DNA from: Arachidicoccus soli
GTDB lineage: Bacteria > Bacteroidota > Bacteroidia > Chitinophagales > Chitinophagaceae
Direction of reading: 5' to 3'
NCBI RefSeq assembly: GCF_003600625.1
Contig: NZ_CP032489.1
Coordinates: 2,914,001-2,978,000 of the forward strand
DNA length: 64,000 nucleotides
Of this stretch, positions 1 to 9,743 are shown one piece after another; position 1 is the stretch's first letter; each line of letters opens with the position of its first letter. The notes below the pieces were generated by a model. That model saw only the letters and a program-made list of their open reading frames with translations, did no database searches and was not told the DNA's origin. Made by a program: the position numbers and the translations under genes.

Positions 1-246
1 GCCTTCTTTGATAAAAGACTTTGTACTACGACCGCCTCTCGCTTCATTGAAAATAGTTACATCCTTATTAAAGAAGCTTGGGAGCATCTGCCCCCAGCCT
101 CTTTGCGGCGTTTTATTAATATTGTAATTCTGCATAGTAGAATCGCCTGCCATAAAAATTCTAATTTTCTTCTTACCCGCAAAGGAAAAAGACATTAAAA
201 GCAGTGTAATTAAAAGTGCCTGATATTTTATTTTTGTCCTCATCAT
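1..246 (-). CDS. Rhamnogalacturonan acetylesterase-like SGNH hydrolase, N-terminal part (cut by window edge)
   Basis: The 82 visible codons start at ATG 244-246 (a second ATG follows directly). They encode a signal peptide ending near SFAG, then the SGNH block I motif MAGDSTMQNY with the catalytic serine in GDS, and later the block II glycine in EARGGRSTKSF. This spacing is typical of the RGAE/CE12 family, which removes acetyl groups from pectic rhamnogalacturonan. The gene lies 6 bp after the SusD stop and is probably the third gene of the SusC-SusD operon. The catalytic Asp-His pair lies outside the window, so activity cannot be judged. Confidence 0.8.
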   Translation of the reverse strand, partial: MMRTKIKYQALLITLLLMSFSFAGKKKIRIFMAGDSTMQNYNINKTPQRGWGQMLPSFFNKDVTIFNEARGGRSTKSFIKEG

Positions 247-252
247 TTTTTA

Positions 253-1764
253 TTAATACCCATTATTTTGTGTATATAACCCAGGATAAATATCAATTTG
301 CGTTTGTGGAATTGGATACAATAGATTGTGTGCATCGATTGTTTTATTCTGCCCAGTTGCAGCAAACCAGGCATTCATAACAGGTATTGCTCTATTAGTC
401 CTCAACAGATAAAACCAGTATTGCCCCTCATCTGCAAACTCCAGTCTGTACTCATTTTCCAATGCCAATGCAAAATCGCTTTTAGATGCAGGAGCAATGG
501 GAGGCAATCCGGCACGTGTGCGAATTCTATTCAATATAGCTGTTGCAGTGGCAGTAGGTCCACCAGAAAGATCGTTGATGGTTTCTGCATACATCAGTAA
601 CACGTCTGCATATCTTAGAAGCGGGAAATTTTCGGGCCAGTCGTTGTAACTTGTCAAAGTTGTCAATCCAAAATCGACAAACTTTTTATAAAAAGGAATA
701 TTTGAAATAGTTGCCGGACTATAATTATTGAGCCAAGAGGTATCAATGGTTACATTAAACCGCAAATCGTTAGGATTATAAGCTTGTATTAAATCATTAG
801 AGACTTGCACACTTGAATTGAAGAGAAGAGAAGAGACACTCACTAAGCTCGTATTTAACCCTGGAGGATAGTTTTGCGATGGATAGGTGCTTCCTTCTCC
901 AAGTCCGCCGGAAACATATTGCACTTCAAAAATATTGTGCAGATTGTCGTTTTTGTATCCGAAAAGATTTGCGTAATTGGGCGTAAAAGTTAAATCGGCA
1001 GTAGAACCTTCATTATCTATGATTTGCTTTAGCAAAACTTGTGCACTATCTTCTTTATCCGCTTGATTTATTGGGTTTCCAACCATCGTAAGATAAACTT
1101 TAGCAAGTACACCTTTGACTGCCCATTTAGTAGCACGCCCTACGTCACTTCCAGTATAAACCGCAGGCAATGAATCTTGTATCGCATTCATTTCTGAGGT
1201 AATAAATTTATAAACTTCTGCTGGCGCAGATTGACCAATTTGAATACCTTCCGTTGGAGATATCACCTTCGTTACCAATGGTACATTTCCCCAGAGTCTC
1301 ACTAATTGAAAATACGCATAGGCTCTCAAAAAGCGGGCTTCCGCTTTATATTGTGTTCTCAATGTTGCCGGGGTAATAGAGATATTGTCAATATTTTGGA
1401 GAACGGTATTGGCTCTATTGATAAGTTGATACAATGATTGCCAAGCAGTATACAGCGTTTGATCAGAAGAGTTATCTGAGAAATTTGAATAATCATACCA
1501 GTCTCTTTGTGCGCCGTCTGCAGTTACATAATAATTGGAGGATCTTATTTCTGATAAGTACCAATATATATCTACGGGCCAGTCTCTCAAACTAGCATAT
1601 ACACCTGTAACGGCTTGCTGAATATCTTGCTGTGATTTATAAAAACTACCTACAGTAATACTTGAAGTGGGTGTTTGATTTAAAAAATTTTTGCTACAAG
1701 AAGATAGGGAAATTATACCTATTAAAACTGGGAATATTATCTTTTTCATTTCGTTAAATTTCAT
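253..1764 (-). CDS. SusD/RagB family surface glycan-binding lipoprotein
   Basis: This 503-residue protein has a lipoprotein signal with lipobox SLSSC (Cys23), so it should be anchored at the outer membrane surface. The N-terminal SusD-like domain follows, with TPR-type helices such as YKAEARFLRAYAYFQLVRLWG near residues 139-159. The C-terminal RagB/SusD part contains RYADVLLMYAE, a LNRIRTRAGLPP-type segment and a terminal YPIPQTQIDIYPG motif. Such proteins capture oligosaccharides and cap the partner SusC channel. It follows the SusC gene by 3 bp. Met6 gives a more typical signal peptide (MKKIIFPVL) than the upstream Met and may be the real start. The substrate is inferred to be pectic from the esterase next door. 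Confidence 0.93.
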   Translation of the reverse strand: MKFNEMKKIIFPVLIGIISLSSCSKNFLNQTPTSSITVGSFYKSQQDIQQAVTGVYASLRDWPVDIYWYLSEIRSSNYYVTADGAQRDWYDYSNFSDNSSDQTLYTAWQSLYQLINRANTVLQNIDNISITPATLRTQYKAEARFLRAYAYFQLVRLWGNVPLVTKVISPTEGIQIGQSAPAEVYKFITSEMNAIQDSLPAVYTGSDVGRATKWAVKGVLAKVYLTMVGNPINQADKEDSAQVLLKQIIDNEGSTADLTFTPNYANLFGYKNDNLHNIFEVQYVSGGLGEGSTYPSQNYPPGLNTSLVSVSSLLFNSSVQVSNDLIQAYNPNDLRFNVTIDTSWLNNYSPATISNIPFYKKFVDFGLTTLTSYNDWPENFPLLRYADVLLMYAETINDLSGGPTATATAILNRIRTRAGLPPIAPASKSDFALALENEYRLEFADEGQYWFYLLRTNRAIPVMNAWFAATGQNKTIDAHNLLYPIPQTQIDIYPGLYTQNNGY

Positions 1765-1767
1765 TTG

Positions 1768-4700
1768 TTAAAAACCAATATTAATACCTACCAAGATTGA
1801 TCTTGCATCAGGGTAAGCACCATAATCATAATTTGATCCCGTTACATTATTTTCCAATTCGGGGCTATAGCCACCATAATCGCTATTCTTGATATAAAAG
1901 AGATTTTCTCCGCTCACATAAATTCTTGCCGATGCAATCCCTTTGATAAGATTATGTGGAAGGTTGTAGCCGATAGTAATATTTTTAAATCTTGCATAAG
2001 TACCACTATACAACCATCTTGAATCATATAAACCACCCGTTGTACCATCGATTCTAGGCGTATATCCATCACCTGGATCCGTAGGAGAGCGCCAACGGTT
2101 TCTCCATCTTCCTAATGCATTCGTAGAGAATCCCATTCCAGGTCTATCTATTGCGCGTCCAATTAGATTGTAAACCATATTACCGCCAGAACCTTGAATA
2201 AGTAATGATAAATCGAATCCTTTAAAACTGAATGTATTATATACTCCCCAATTAAATTTCGGATCCGGCTGCCCCATATCCGTCCTATCATTCGCATCTA
2301 TAACGCCATCTTTATTCACGTCTTTGTATTTTACATCTCCAACTTTGTTGGTTGACATATGAGGGCTATTGTTCAAATCGTTTTGATCTTTATACACGCC
2401 AATTGCATCATATAAATAATATTCTCCTATTGGCTTACCCACTTCATCTATCTGTGTTAGATTGCTGAAACCCGTATGAATAGGTGCATTTCCATTACCC
2501 AATGCTAAAATTTTATTTTGGTTTACACTAAAGTTTAAACTGGTTCCCCATTGAAACCTGCCAGTAAGGTTTCTGGTATTCAACAAAAACTCCCAGCCTT
2601 TATTGGATAAATTACCAATATTTTCATAGCCACTTGCAAAACCTGTTGATAATGCAAAAGGCACATTTAACAACATATCTGTTGTTTTTTTGTTGTAATA
2701 ATCTACTGTTCCGGTAATTCTGTCTTTTATAATTCCAAAATCTAACCCAAAATCACCTGATCTTGTTTTTTCCCAATGCAAATTGGCGTTGGAAATAGAG
2801 CTTGGCACATATCCGTTAATTAATGAGTTATTAAAAGAATAGTTTGAAGAGGCTATTCCACCGTAGGCCAAATAATCGGGAATACCGTTGTTGCCATTTT
2901 CGCCAAGACTATACCTCAATTTGAATTGAGAAAGCCAAGAAATATTCTTCATAAATGATTCATTCGCAACATTCCACCCCAAACCAACAGATGGAAAATC
3001 GCCCCATTTGTTATTCGCGCCAAAAATAGAAGAACCATCCCTTCTAAAACTTGCACTCAACAAGTATTTATCATCGTAGCTATATTGAACTCTCGATAAA
3101 TAAGATAGCAAAGTCCTTTTTAGTTCGGTTTGTGTAGCCGCAGTAATGGTAGAGGTAGCATTACTTATCGTGGTAAGATCATCATTTGCAAACTTATTGG
3201 CACTCAGGGATGTATTCGCATTTATAGTTTCTTCAGCAGTATAACCAACAATTGCATTTATTCTACTTTTTCCAAATGAACGGTTGTAACTTAATATAGA
3301 TTCAAAAAGATAGTATTGACTATTAGCAGTCGCATATGTGCCACTACTTGAAGAACCCGGCAATTGATTTAATCCAATTGAAGGATGATATGTTTTATGA
3401 TTTTCTTGACTACTATTCCATCCACCCGTAACTTTAAAATTTAATCCATTCATTATGTCTGCACTTAAGTATAAGTTAGACAATAATCTTTGTAAGTTGA
3501 CATTATTGGTTGTCGCTTTCTGATAAGCAATAGGGCTTTGGGTTGAACCACCCCAATAATAAGGTCCATAAGGGGCAACACCACTATTGATTCCTGCATC
3601 TTTTTCTACTACCGGCACCATGGAAAGTACGTGGTGCGATTGCGCATCTTTACCATCAACATTTCCTCCATTTGACATTGAATAAGATGGTGCTAAATCT
3701 AATCCTAGTTTTAAGAAGGAAGTAAGTTGTGCTTGAAAATTTGCACGTAAAGAAAAACGCTTATACCCGGTATATGCACCAATACCATTTTGCCCCAAAT
3801 AACCTCCGGATATTCTATAAGTGATTTTTCCTGTTCCTCCTGAAGCAGCCAATTCATAATTCACCATTGGCGCATTTTGATAAAATGCATCTTGCCAGTC
3901 TACATAACTCAAACTATCTGTTCCATAAGCCCATCTGGAATCGGGTATGTAAGTAGAATTACGCGCAGTGCTTCCTAAATTCGCCTCTCTTACACTAATG
4001 GGGTCTGTTGCGCTCCAGGTTTTTCCAAGTTGCAACCCTCTTTTTACGTAATTTGAATCTTCTATTTGTGTCGCCAAATCTATAAATTCTGGACCCGAAA
4101 GTAAATCCATCTTTTTTGCTAAGCTTTGCGTCGTATAGGTTGTATTAAAAGTAAATCTGGTTTTGCCGGCTTGTCCAGCTTTTGTAGTAATTAAAACGAC
4201 ACCATTGGTCGCTCTCGAACCATAAATGGCCGTAGAAGCGGCATCCTTCAACACACTGATAGATGCTATATCATCTGGATTGATATCATTCAAATCAGTA
4301 ACAGGAACTCCATCAACAACATACAAAGGATCATTACTACCATTTACCGATGCAGAACCCCTTACACGGATTTGCAATGCAGCACCAGGTTGACCAGTAG
4401 TGGCTCTAACTTGTACACCAGCCATATGACCTTGCATTGCTTGCTCAATACGTGTAATGGGCCTATCTGCTATTTCCTTTGAAGTAATTTCCGAAACAGC
4501 TCCGGTTAAATCTTTTTTATTTTGAGAGCCATAGCCGATTACAACAACATCGCTTAATGACTTTGTATCAGGTGCCAAATAAATCTGATTAAGATTCATA
4601 TTCTCATTAAGGCTTATGCGCTTTACAATGTACCCCAAATAAGAAAAAACGAGAATAGCATGTTCATTTGAAGGATGAAAACTAAACTTACCCAAAGGGT

Positions 4701-4890
4701 CAGTAGTAGTGCCATGGTTGGTTCCTTGTTCCAGTACAGAAACACCATTCAGAGGAAGATGGGTGATAGAGTCTTTTACAAACCCTGAAATGGTTTTTAT
4801 TTGCTGTGCAAATATTTTGAGCGAAAATGTACAGAGGAAAAAGCTAATGAGTAGCTTGCATCTTGTCCTCTTTAAAGATTTGACTTGCAT
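1768..4890 (-). CDS. SusC/RagA family TonB-dependent outer-membrane transporter
   Basis: The 1040-residue protein has a signal peptide (to about residue 29), a carboxypeptidase-regulatory-like domain (about 30-110, GFVKDSITHLPLNGVSV), then a TonB plug that starts around VVVIGYGSQNKKDLTG and includes the family segment DPLYVVDGVPV. A 22-strand-type barrel ends in GINIGF. It has no STN domain, so it is unlikely to signal to an anti-sigma factor, unlike the SusC at 14,809. It heads the SusC-SusD-esterase operon and should import oligosaccharides into the periplasm. A direct-repeat motif 88-108 bp upstream (4,978-4,998) is a candidate operator. Confidence 0.95.
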   Translation of the reverse strand: MQVKSLKRTRCKLLISFFLCTFSLKIFAQQIKTISGFVKDSITHLPLNGVSVLEQGTNHGTTTDPLGKFSFHPSNEHAILVFSYLGYIVKRISLNENMNLNQIYLAPDTKSLSDVVVIGYGSQNKKDLTGAVSEITSKEIADRPITRIEQAMQGHMAGVQVRATTGQPGAALQIRVRGSASVNGSNDPLYVVDGVPVTDLNDINPDDIASISVLKDAASTAIYGSRATNGVVLITTKAGQAGKTRFTFNTTYTTQSLAKKMDLLSGPEFIDLATQIEDSNYVKRGLQLGKTWSATDPISVREANLGSTARNSTYIPDSRWAYGTDSLSYVDWQDAFYQNAPMVNYELAASGGTGKITYRISGGYLGQNGIGAYTGYKRFSLRANFQAQLTSFLKLGLDLAPSYSMSNGGNVDGKDAQSHHVLSMVPVVEKDAGINSGVAPYGPYYWGGSTQSPIAYQKATTNNVNLQRLLSNLYLSADIMNGLNFKVTGGWNSSQENHKTYHPSIGLNQLPGSSSSGTYATANSQYYLFESILSYNRSFGKSRINAIVGYTAEETINANTSLSANKFANDDLTTISNATSTITAATQTELKRTLLSYLSRVQYSYDDKYLLSASFRRDGSSIFGANNKWGDFPSVGLGWNVANESFMKNISWLSQFKLRYSLGENGNNGIPDYLAYGGIASSNYSFNNSLINGYVPSSISNANLHWEKTRSGDFGLDFGIIKDRITGTVDYYNKKTTDMLLNVPFALSTGFASGYENIGNLSNKGWEFLLNTRNLTGRFQWGTSLNFSVNQNKILALGNGNAPIHTGFSNLTQIDEVGKPIGEYYLYDAIGVYKDQNDLNNSPHMSTNKVGDVKYKDVNKDGVIDANDRTDMGQPDPKFNWGVYNTFSFKGFDLSLLIQGSGGNMVYNLIGRAIDRPGMGFSTNALGRWRNRWRSPTDPGDGYTPRIDGTTGGLYDSRWLYSGTYARFKNITIGYNLPHNLIKGIASARIYVSGENLFYIKNSDYGGYSPELENNVTGSNYDYGAYPDARSILVGINIGF

Positions 4891-4977
4891 ATTGACGAAT
4901 TTGTTTAGTTTTTAGAGCCCGAATTAAGTTACTTCTTAAGTAATTGGATACTAAAACTAAAAGAATTACAAACTGCA

Positions 4978-4998
4978 ACTATCCTGCTCTATCCTGCA
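4978..4998 (-). promoter_or_regulatory. Candidate operator: two direct copies of CAGGATAG, 2 bp apart
   Basis: On the minus strand two CAGGATAG copies separated by AG form a 10-bp-period direct repeat, preceded by TG and followed by T. The same 21-bp motif, with 2 mismatches, lies 127 bp upstream of the gene at 63,851. A one-turn direct repeat upstream of susC is the kind of site bound by AraC-type output domains, as in hybrid two-component regulators. The regulator itself is not visible in the window. Confidence 0.5.
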
Positions 4999-5261
4999 AA
5001 TAGGTGAAAAAATAAAAACTTTTCTTCACAATAGGTGGATATAAAAAAACTCCATTTTTCAAGGATCATCTGATGAAAATGTTCATAAGTATCTAATTAT
5101 TAATTTATTATAAATTATTTATATTCACGATAAAAACAAACATTCGTTATATAATTTTATCTAAATTTTTATTTTATAGAAAATAAAAAATAATTTAATT
5201 TAGAAGAAATTCGGTTCTAATCTTTATAGAAGTAATCAATTTAAATAACCTAAAATTATAA

Positions 5262-5597
5262 ATTGTCCAATCGAACCAACGTAAAGACTTTTTACACAAA
5301 ATTTCAAGCAAATTGATAAGTGATAACCAAACTATCTGCATTGAGGATTTGAACATAAAAGGAATGTTGGCAAACCATAAACTCGCACAATCAATATCTG
5401 ATTGCGGATGATCTATGTTCGTGGATATGTTGGCGTACAAAGCAGAATGGTATGGGAGAAATATCATTAAAATAGGGCGTTTTGATCCATCGTCAAAGAC
5501 CTGCTCTTGTTGTGGAAGCATTCGTAAAGACCTAAGGCTAAAAGACCGAGAGTGGACTTGCGTTAGGTGTAATTCTGTTCACAGGTATTCAATTTAA
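5262..5597 (+). pseudogene. TnpB (IS200/IS605-family OrfB) C-terminal relic
   Basis: Reading frame 3 from 5,262 gives NQRKDFLHKISSKL, then ICIEDLNIKGMLANHKLAQ, then an in-frame TGA at 5,412-5,414 where the family has Trp (DxxW). It continues with KAEWYGRNIIKI and the zinc-ribbon CSCCG...CVRC. This is the RuvC-like and OrfB zinc-ribbon region of TnpB, the RNA-guided nuclease of IS605 elements. An upstream TAA at 5,259 and loss of the final conserved segment after the second Cys pair confirm it is dead. No TnpA is visible nearby. A longer stop-free stretch from about 5,200 may be the decayed upstream part. Confidence 0.75.
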
Positions 5598-5750
5598 GGT
5601 GCATTTCCTCTTGGCTTTTTAAATAAGCATGCTATTTAAAGTTTTATCCATTTTGCAACATAGCCCCAAAATACAGGAAAAATAGACTACCGTTTTAAAT
5701 AAAAAGGGCACCATTTAATTACATGAATGAAGACACCTCTTGAACCTTCA

Positions 5751-7268
5751 CTATTCAAGGACTGCCGCCCATCCGCCATTGCGTGCCATTTGAATGGTAA
5801 TCGTATCACCGGCTCTTACTTGCATTGTCTTCTTGCGATAATCCATGGCTTGTCTGTCAGCATTTATACCATCTTCAAAATAAGTCATTGTGTAAGTTCT
5901 ACCTTTCTCTAAAAAGTCAAAGTGCAATTCTTCTTTTCTTATTTTTTCTTTTCCATTTGTGATACCACCGACAAACCACTTTGCGCCCTTACGTTTGGCC
6001 ACTACAACTACTTCACCGACTTTAGCCACCAGCGCTCTTGTTTCGTCCCAAGTAGTAGGCACACTAGTTATGAATTTAGTACAATCAAGGTTGCGATAAT
6101 AAAGCGTCGGATTATCGGCCAACATCTGCAAACCACTCTCAAAGACAACATACATGGCTAGCTGATTAACACGGGTGCCGACAGCTGCCGCATTAGGTCT
6201 TTCTGCGCTATAAACATCGGGCTGCATATTGATCATTGCACCAGGTGTAAAATCCATGGGGCCCACAGCATTTCGCATAAATGGAAGATAAATACTATTA
6301 TCCGGATAGCAGTGACCCATTTGCTCCATTCCTAAGACTCCTTCATAGGAGAGCAGATTTGGATATTTATACTCCAGGCCAGAAGGCTTAAACGCACCAT
6401 GGAAATCAACAAATATGTGATATTTAGCAGCTTGTTTCACCACATCTTCATAATAATTTACCATCCATTGGTCGCTGCGTTCCATAAAATCAATCTTAAC
6501 ACCCTTTATTCCCCACTGGTGAAAGGTCTTGAACAAATCCATGTTTTTGTCCACGGTCAACCAAGTTAACCATAGAATGATTCCGACATGCTTTGTATTT
6601 GCATAACGAATCAATTCCTTTAAGTTAATATCCGGATTTGGTGTATATGGGTCTGTCGTACTTTTTGCCCAGCCTTCATCCATTACTATATATTTAACGC
6701 CAAATTTTGAGGCAAAATCTACATAATACTTATAGGTATCAAGGTTGCATCCCGATACAAAATTTACGTCAGGGCCGTAGGGTGTGGCTTCATTCCACCA
6801 TTCCCAGCTTGCTTGGCCGGGTTTAATCCATGAAGGGTCGGCAAGCATGCTTTTTGCAGCCAGTCTAAGGGTCATGGTATTTTCTATTAACTGTTTGTCA
6901 TTTTTGGTAATCACAAAATAGCGCCAAGGGAAACTTCTGTTTCCCGTAGTTTTTGCTATATAATCGGCTAATTTTAAAATTTTCTGACTACGGTCTCCAT
7001 CAGGGCCAAATTCAAGTGGCACTTTAGGGAAAGCACCTTGTATACCATTATTTCCAGAGCCTTTAAGAAACATTCCCGGATAATCGGAAAGGTCCGATTC
7101 GCTGATCAGTATTTTATATTGCTTTCTCGTATCAATTAAAGCAGGAAGATTAGCCATTTTATCTGTCTGTTTCCAATCGGGGGATTCAACTTGTTGATAG
7201 AGCTCTTCATAAGCTGTTTTAAAGCCATTATTCTGTTGTACATGTAACAAGTAATTGTCGTATAGCAT
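5751..7268 (-). pseudogene. GH97 glycoside hydrolase, C-terminal fragment separated by IS insertion
   Basis: About 498 native residues start at LHVQQNNGFKTAYEE; the first seven residues of the reading frame come from the target duplication and IS end. The GH97 barrel is recognisable: WKQTDKMANLPALIDT, FPWRYFVIT, ASWEWWNEATPYG, YIVMDEGWA, GVKIDFMERSDQ, and FHGAFKPSGLEYKYPN. A beta-sandwich C-terminus ends the protein. GH97 enzymes are periplasmic or secreted alpha-glucosidases or alpha-galactosidases. The Asp of KIDF could be the nucleophile of retaining members, but this cannot be settled without alignment. Joined to the fragment at 8,659 across the IS, the frame is perfect and gives about 654 residues, normal for the family. 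Confidence 0.88.
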
Positions 7269-7403
7269 AAGATAGGTTACACTTTTTGAGAACCGTTAAG
7301 AAATATATATTTCAGTTTGACCCTTAAGGGTTTTTAAGGGTCGTATTCGTAGCAATACATAGGTAACAGTTTTTATTTTAGTTCTTTGACATAAGACAGG
7401 TTT

Positions 7404-8573
7404 CTACCAATCAATGGCGGTAATCGTGTAAGGGAAGGTTTGAACAATTTCATAGTTCTGTCGGATGTTGAGGCAATGATTTTCTATATTTACTTCAGCG
7501 ACCACATAGCTGTACTTAAATCGTTCGTGCAGGATAAAACACTCATTAGGCAAGCGAAGTTTCAAATCACTTCGGATGTATCGGATATAATACACGCAAC
7601 CTCCGCGAAGCGGTATATGGACTTTGCCGTCCATATTAGGCAAATGGATATTTCCTTTGTAACATATGGGTTTTAAGGCTAATGCCTGCATCTCATCGGG
7701 AGTTTTGTGCTGTTGCGAACTGTAACGGTGATGACTATTGTGAAACGTAATGAATGCTTTTTCCTGTACGGATAAGTCATTCAAATTTTCAAAAGTATAA
7801 GCTCTTAAAAATCGCTTCTGATAGGTATCATTAAACTTTTCGATGATGCCGTTACGCCAAGGTTCTTTTACCGGAATGAATATCGGAGTCACCCCTTGGC
7901 TAAGGGCAAATCGGACAATGCTGCCAAAGCTGCGCGGATAACGGTTAGAACCCCGAAAGGCTAATTCGTTATCCATTTGCAAGGCATCGGGCATACCGTT
8001 TTTTTGCCAAAACGCAGCGAGGGCTGCCACAATGCCCACAGACGACTTGGTACGTACCGCTTTCACATAACAGGTATGCGTAGTAATATCTATCAGATTA
8101 ATGCTGTAAAACATACCATCGCCCTTGATGTATCTGGGACCAACCAAATCCATTTGATGTGTATGCCAGAATGTTTCAGGATAAGCTTTACCCGGCATCT
8201 TTTGTTCCAAAGGCTTATTCAAGCCATGTTTTGCAATCACACGGTTAATAGTCCATACCGGTGCAACAGGCATTGCCCTGCGTTGCATCTCGTATTGAAT
8301 GGATATAGCACCAATCTGTGCCATTTTCTCCTGCATCAATTCTGTACGTATCAACAAAATATTCTGTTCCATTGCAGCATCTACAGATGCACAAGGCGTG
8401 TGAGGCGCCCGGCTTTGTTCTTCCCACCAGTTGCCTTGTGGGTTATTCTTGTAACGGCTTATCCAATGATACAACCATTTGCGGCTTTTATTAAAACGAT
8501 GCGCTATTGCTGCCGCTTTTTCTTTTGCCAAATATAGCCTTATGGCTTCCTGTCTTTGCTGAATATCATCCAT
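7404..8573 (-). CDS. IS481-family DDE transposase
   Basis: The 389-residue protein has an N-terminal helix-turn-helix (about residues 1-50, IAHRFNKSRKWLYHWISRY) and an rve integrase core. The DDE triad is visible as Asp in HQMDLVGP, Asp in LQMDNELAF and Glu in WRNGIIEKFN. It has full length with no internal stop, so the element may still be active. The start ATG at 8,571-8,573 fits the first helix. It reads in the same direction as the GH97 gene it interrupts. Confidence 0.92.
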   Translation of the reverse strand: MDDIQQRQEAIRLYLAKEKAAAIAHRFNKSRKWLYHWISRYKNNPQGNWWEEQSRAPHTPCASVDAAMEQNILLIRTELMQEKMAQIGAISIQYEMQRRAMPVAPVWTINRVIAKHGLNKPLEQKMPGKAYPETFWHTHQMDLVGPRYIKGDGMFYSINLIDITTHTCYVKAVRTKSSVGIVAALAAFWQKNGMPDALQMDNELAFRGSNRYPRSFGSIVRFALSQGVTPIFIPVKEPWRNGIIEKFNDTYQKRFLRAYTFENLNDLSVQEKAFITFHNSHHRYSSQQHKTPDEMQALALKPICYKGNIHLPNMDGKVHIPLRGGCVYYIRYIRSDLKLRLPNECFILHERFKYSYVVAEVNIENHCLNIRQNYEIVQTFPYTITAIDW

Positions 8574-8618
8574 TGTTATTTTTTAGATGATTATCAGCTT
8601 TTTATGTCAAAGAACTTC

Positions 8619-8670
8619 AAAAGTGTAACCTATGTTGTGCTACACAGAAAAGTGTAACCTATGTTATGCT
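8619..8670. repeat. Tandem copy of the IS481 terminal motif (29-bp period)
   Basis: AAAAGTGTAACCTATGTT followed by G or A and TGCT occurs at 8,619-8,641 and again at 8,648-8,670. The outer copy is the right terminal repeat of the IS; the inner copy is an additional transposase-binding-like site. The left end shows only one copy. Confidence 0.8.
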
Positions 8671-9144
8671 ATTTATCAAGTAATTACTAGGAAAATGAAT
8701 GTAAAAATCTTCATTCATCACTTCCAGATCTCCTGTTTTGTTTGTGATAAAACGATAGGCAATACCGTCGTTAAAAGCCCGAAACTCTACTGCATAATCG
8801 CCTTTAAAATGCATAAGCAAGTCATTGTACTCACTTTTTATTGCAGAGAATTTTAAAGGCACTATGGGCTTTATAAAATCTTCACCTTTCCGCTTCTTCA
8901 CCGATATCAAGACAGGGTTTTCACCGAGTGTTCCATTTTTTAAGGTAAGGCCCAAATGACTTTTATCCAAAAGCAGGTTATTATCCTCAGATATTGAATA
9001 ATATATCCTGTCGCTCAAATGGATACTGACCTTGATCTCCGCATTTGGAGATACCAATTCAATTGACTCAGATTGTGCTTTAAGTTGTGCAGATACACCC
9101 AATAACAGAATGAAAATTCCTGCAAATTTTAGTTTTAAATTCAT
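8659..9144 (-). pseudogene. GH97 glycoside hydrolase, N-terminal fragment
   Basis: The fragment encodes a signal peptide (MNLKLKFAGIFILLLGVSAQ, cleavage near LKAQ) and the N-terminal beta-sandwich of GH97: SIELVSPNAEIKVSIHLSDR, YSISEDNNLLLDKSHLGL, and DYAVEFRAFNDGIAYRF. It ends at SNYL, then runs five residues into the IS481 end (INSIT) before a stop. The native portion is about 156 residues. The product would be a secreted stump without the catalytic barrel. See the C-terminal fragment at 5,751. Confidence 0.88.
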
Positions 9145-9743
9145 GCTTTTATATAAACTTGTATTTTAAAAATGATATTCTTCAATAATTTGTATTTATT
9201 GCTTTAGCTATACACTCTTAAGTATTGCTATTTCTATAGGGCCACTTTTAACCTAACTTCTATTTGAATCAGTCTCCCAATAGCTAGCTATTTTTTTATT
9301 TCATTTTTAGTGCATCCCAATTACATACACCTAAGTAACATAACTTCCCCTCATCCTCTACTAAATTCTGTTAAATAAGCAGAGAATTCAGTAGCAAAGA
9401 GGCGTTTAGACATCTCTCATTATTTACATCCCTATATATAATAAATAGATCAATAATAGTCAACCCATTCAAATTTAGGATTCTCTTCAGGTATCAAGAC
9501 ATATTTGCTACTATTTGCAGGTAAATACAAGACGGCTAAAACCTATTTTTTAATATAAACAATTAAAAAAAATCTTTTGGTAATAGTGGTAAACCATAAG
9601 GTCATGTGTCTAATTGAAGGAAGTTGCCTGCCCTAGCTTTAGGGTGCGGTTCCGAAATAAAATTAATGGGAAGCATTCTCTTATTTACACCCGATCAGTC
9701 AGATTTGTCTTATTATATATTTTCATCATTTAAATTTCATCAA
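9145..9743. other. Intergenic stretch between divergent GH97 and the SusC/SusD scar
   Basis: I see no gene here. The stretch is AT-rich and probably held the divergent promoters of GH97 and of the lost SusC. At 9,511-9,530 the sequence CTATTTGCAGG, followed by a weakened repeat, resembles a decayed version of the operator at 4,978 (12 of 20 positions match), but this is a weak call. Confidence 0.4.

Larger units (their letters stand above)
7257..8676 (-). mobile_element. IS481-family insertion sequence inside the GH97 gene
   Basis: The element is about 1.42 kb with one transposase gene. Its ends carry imperfect inverted repeats: the left end has ATAGCATAAGATAGG followed by TTACACTTTT, and the right end holds the inverted version with C for G. 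The 9-bp target duplication CAAGTAATT is exact (7,248-7,256 and 8,677-8,685), and deleting one copy plus the element restores the GH97 reading frame. A hairpin, GACCCTTAA/TTAAGGGTC at 7,319-7,342, lies just inside the left end, downstream of the transposase. The right end carries a second copy of the terminal motif. Confidence 0.88.

Noticed and set aside
5195-5521. 108-codon minus-strand frame over the TnpB relic
   Set aside because: Antisense to recognisable TnpB motifs and without any known domain.
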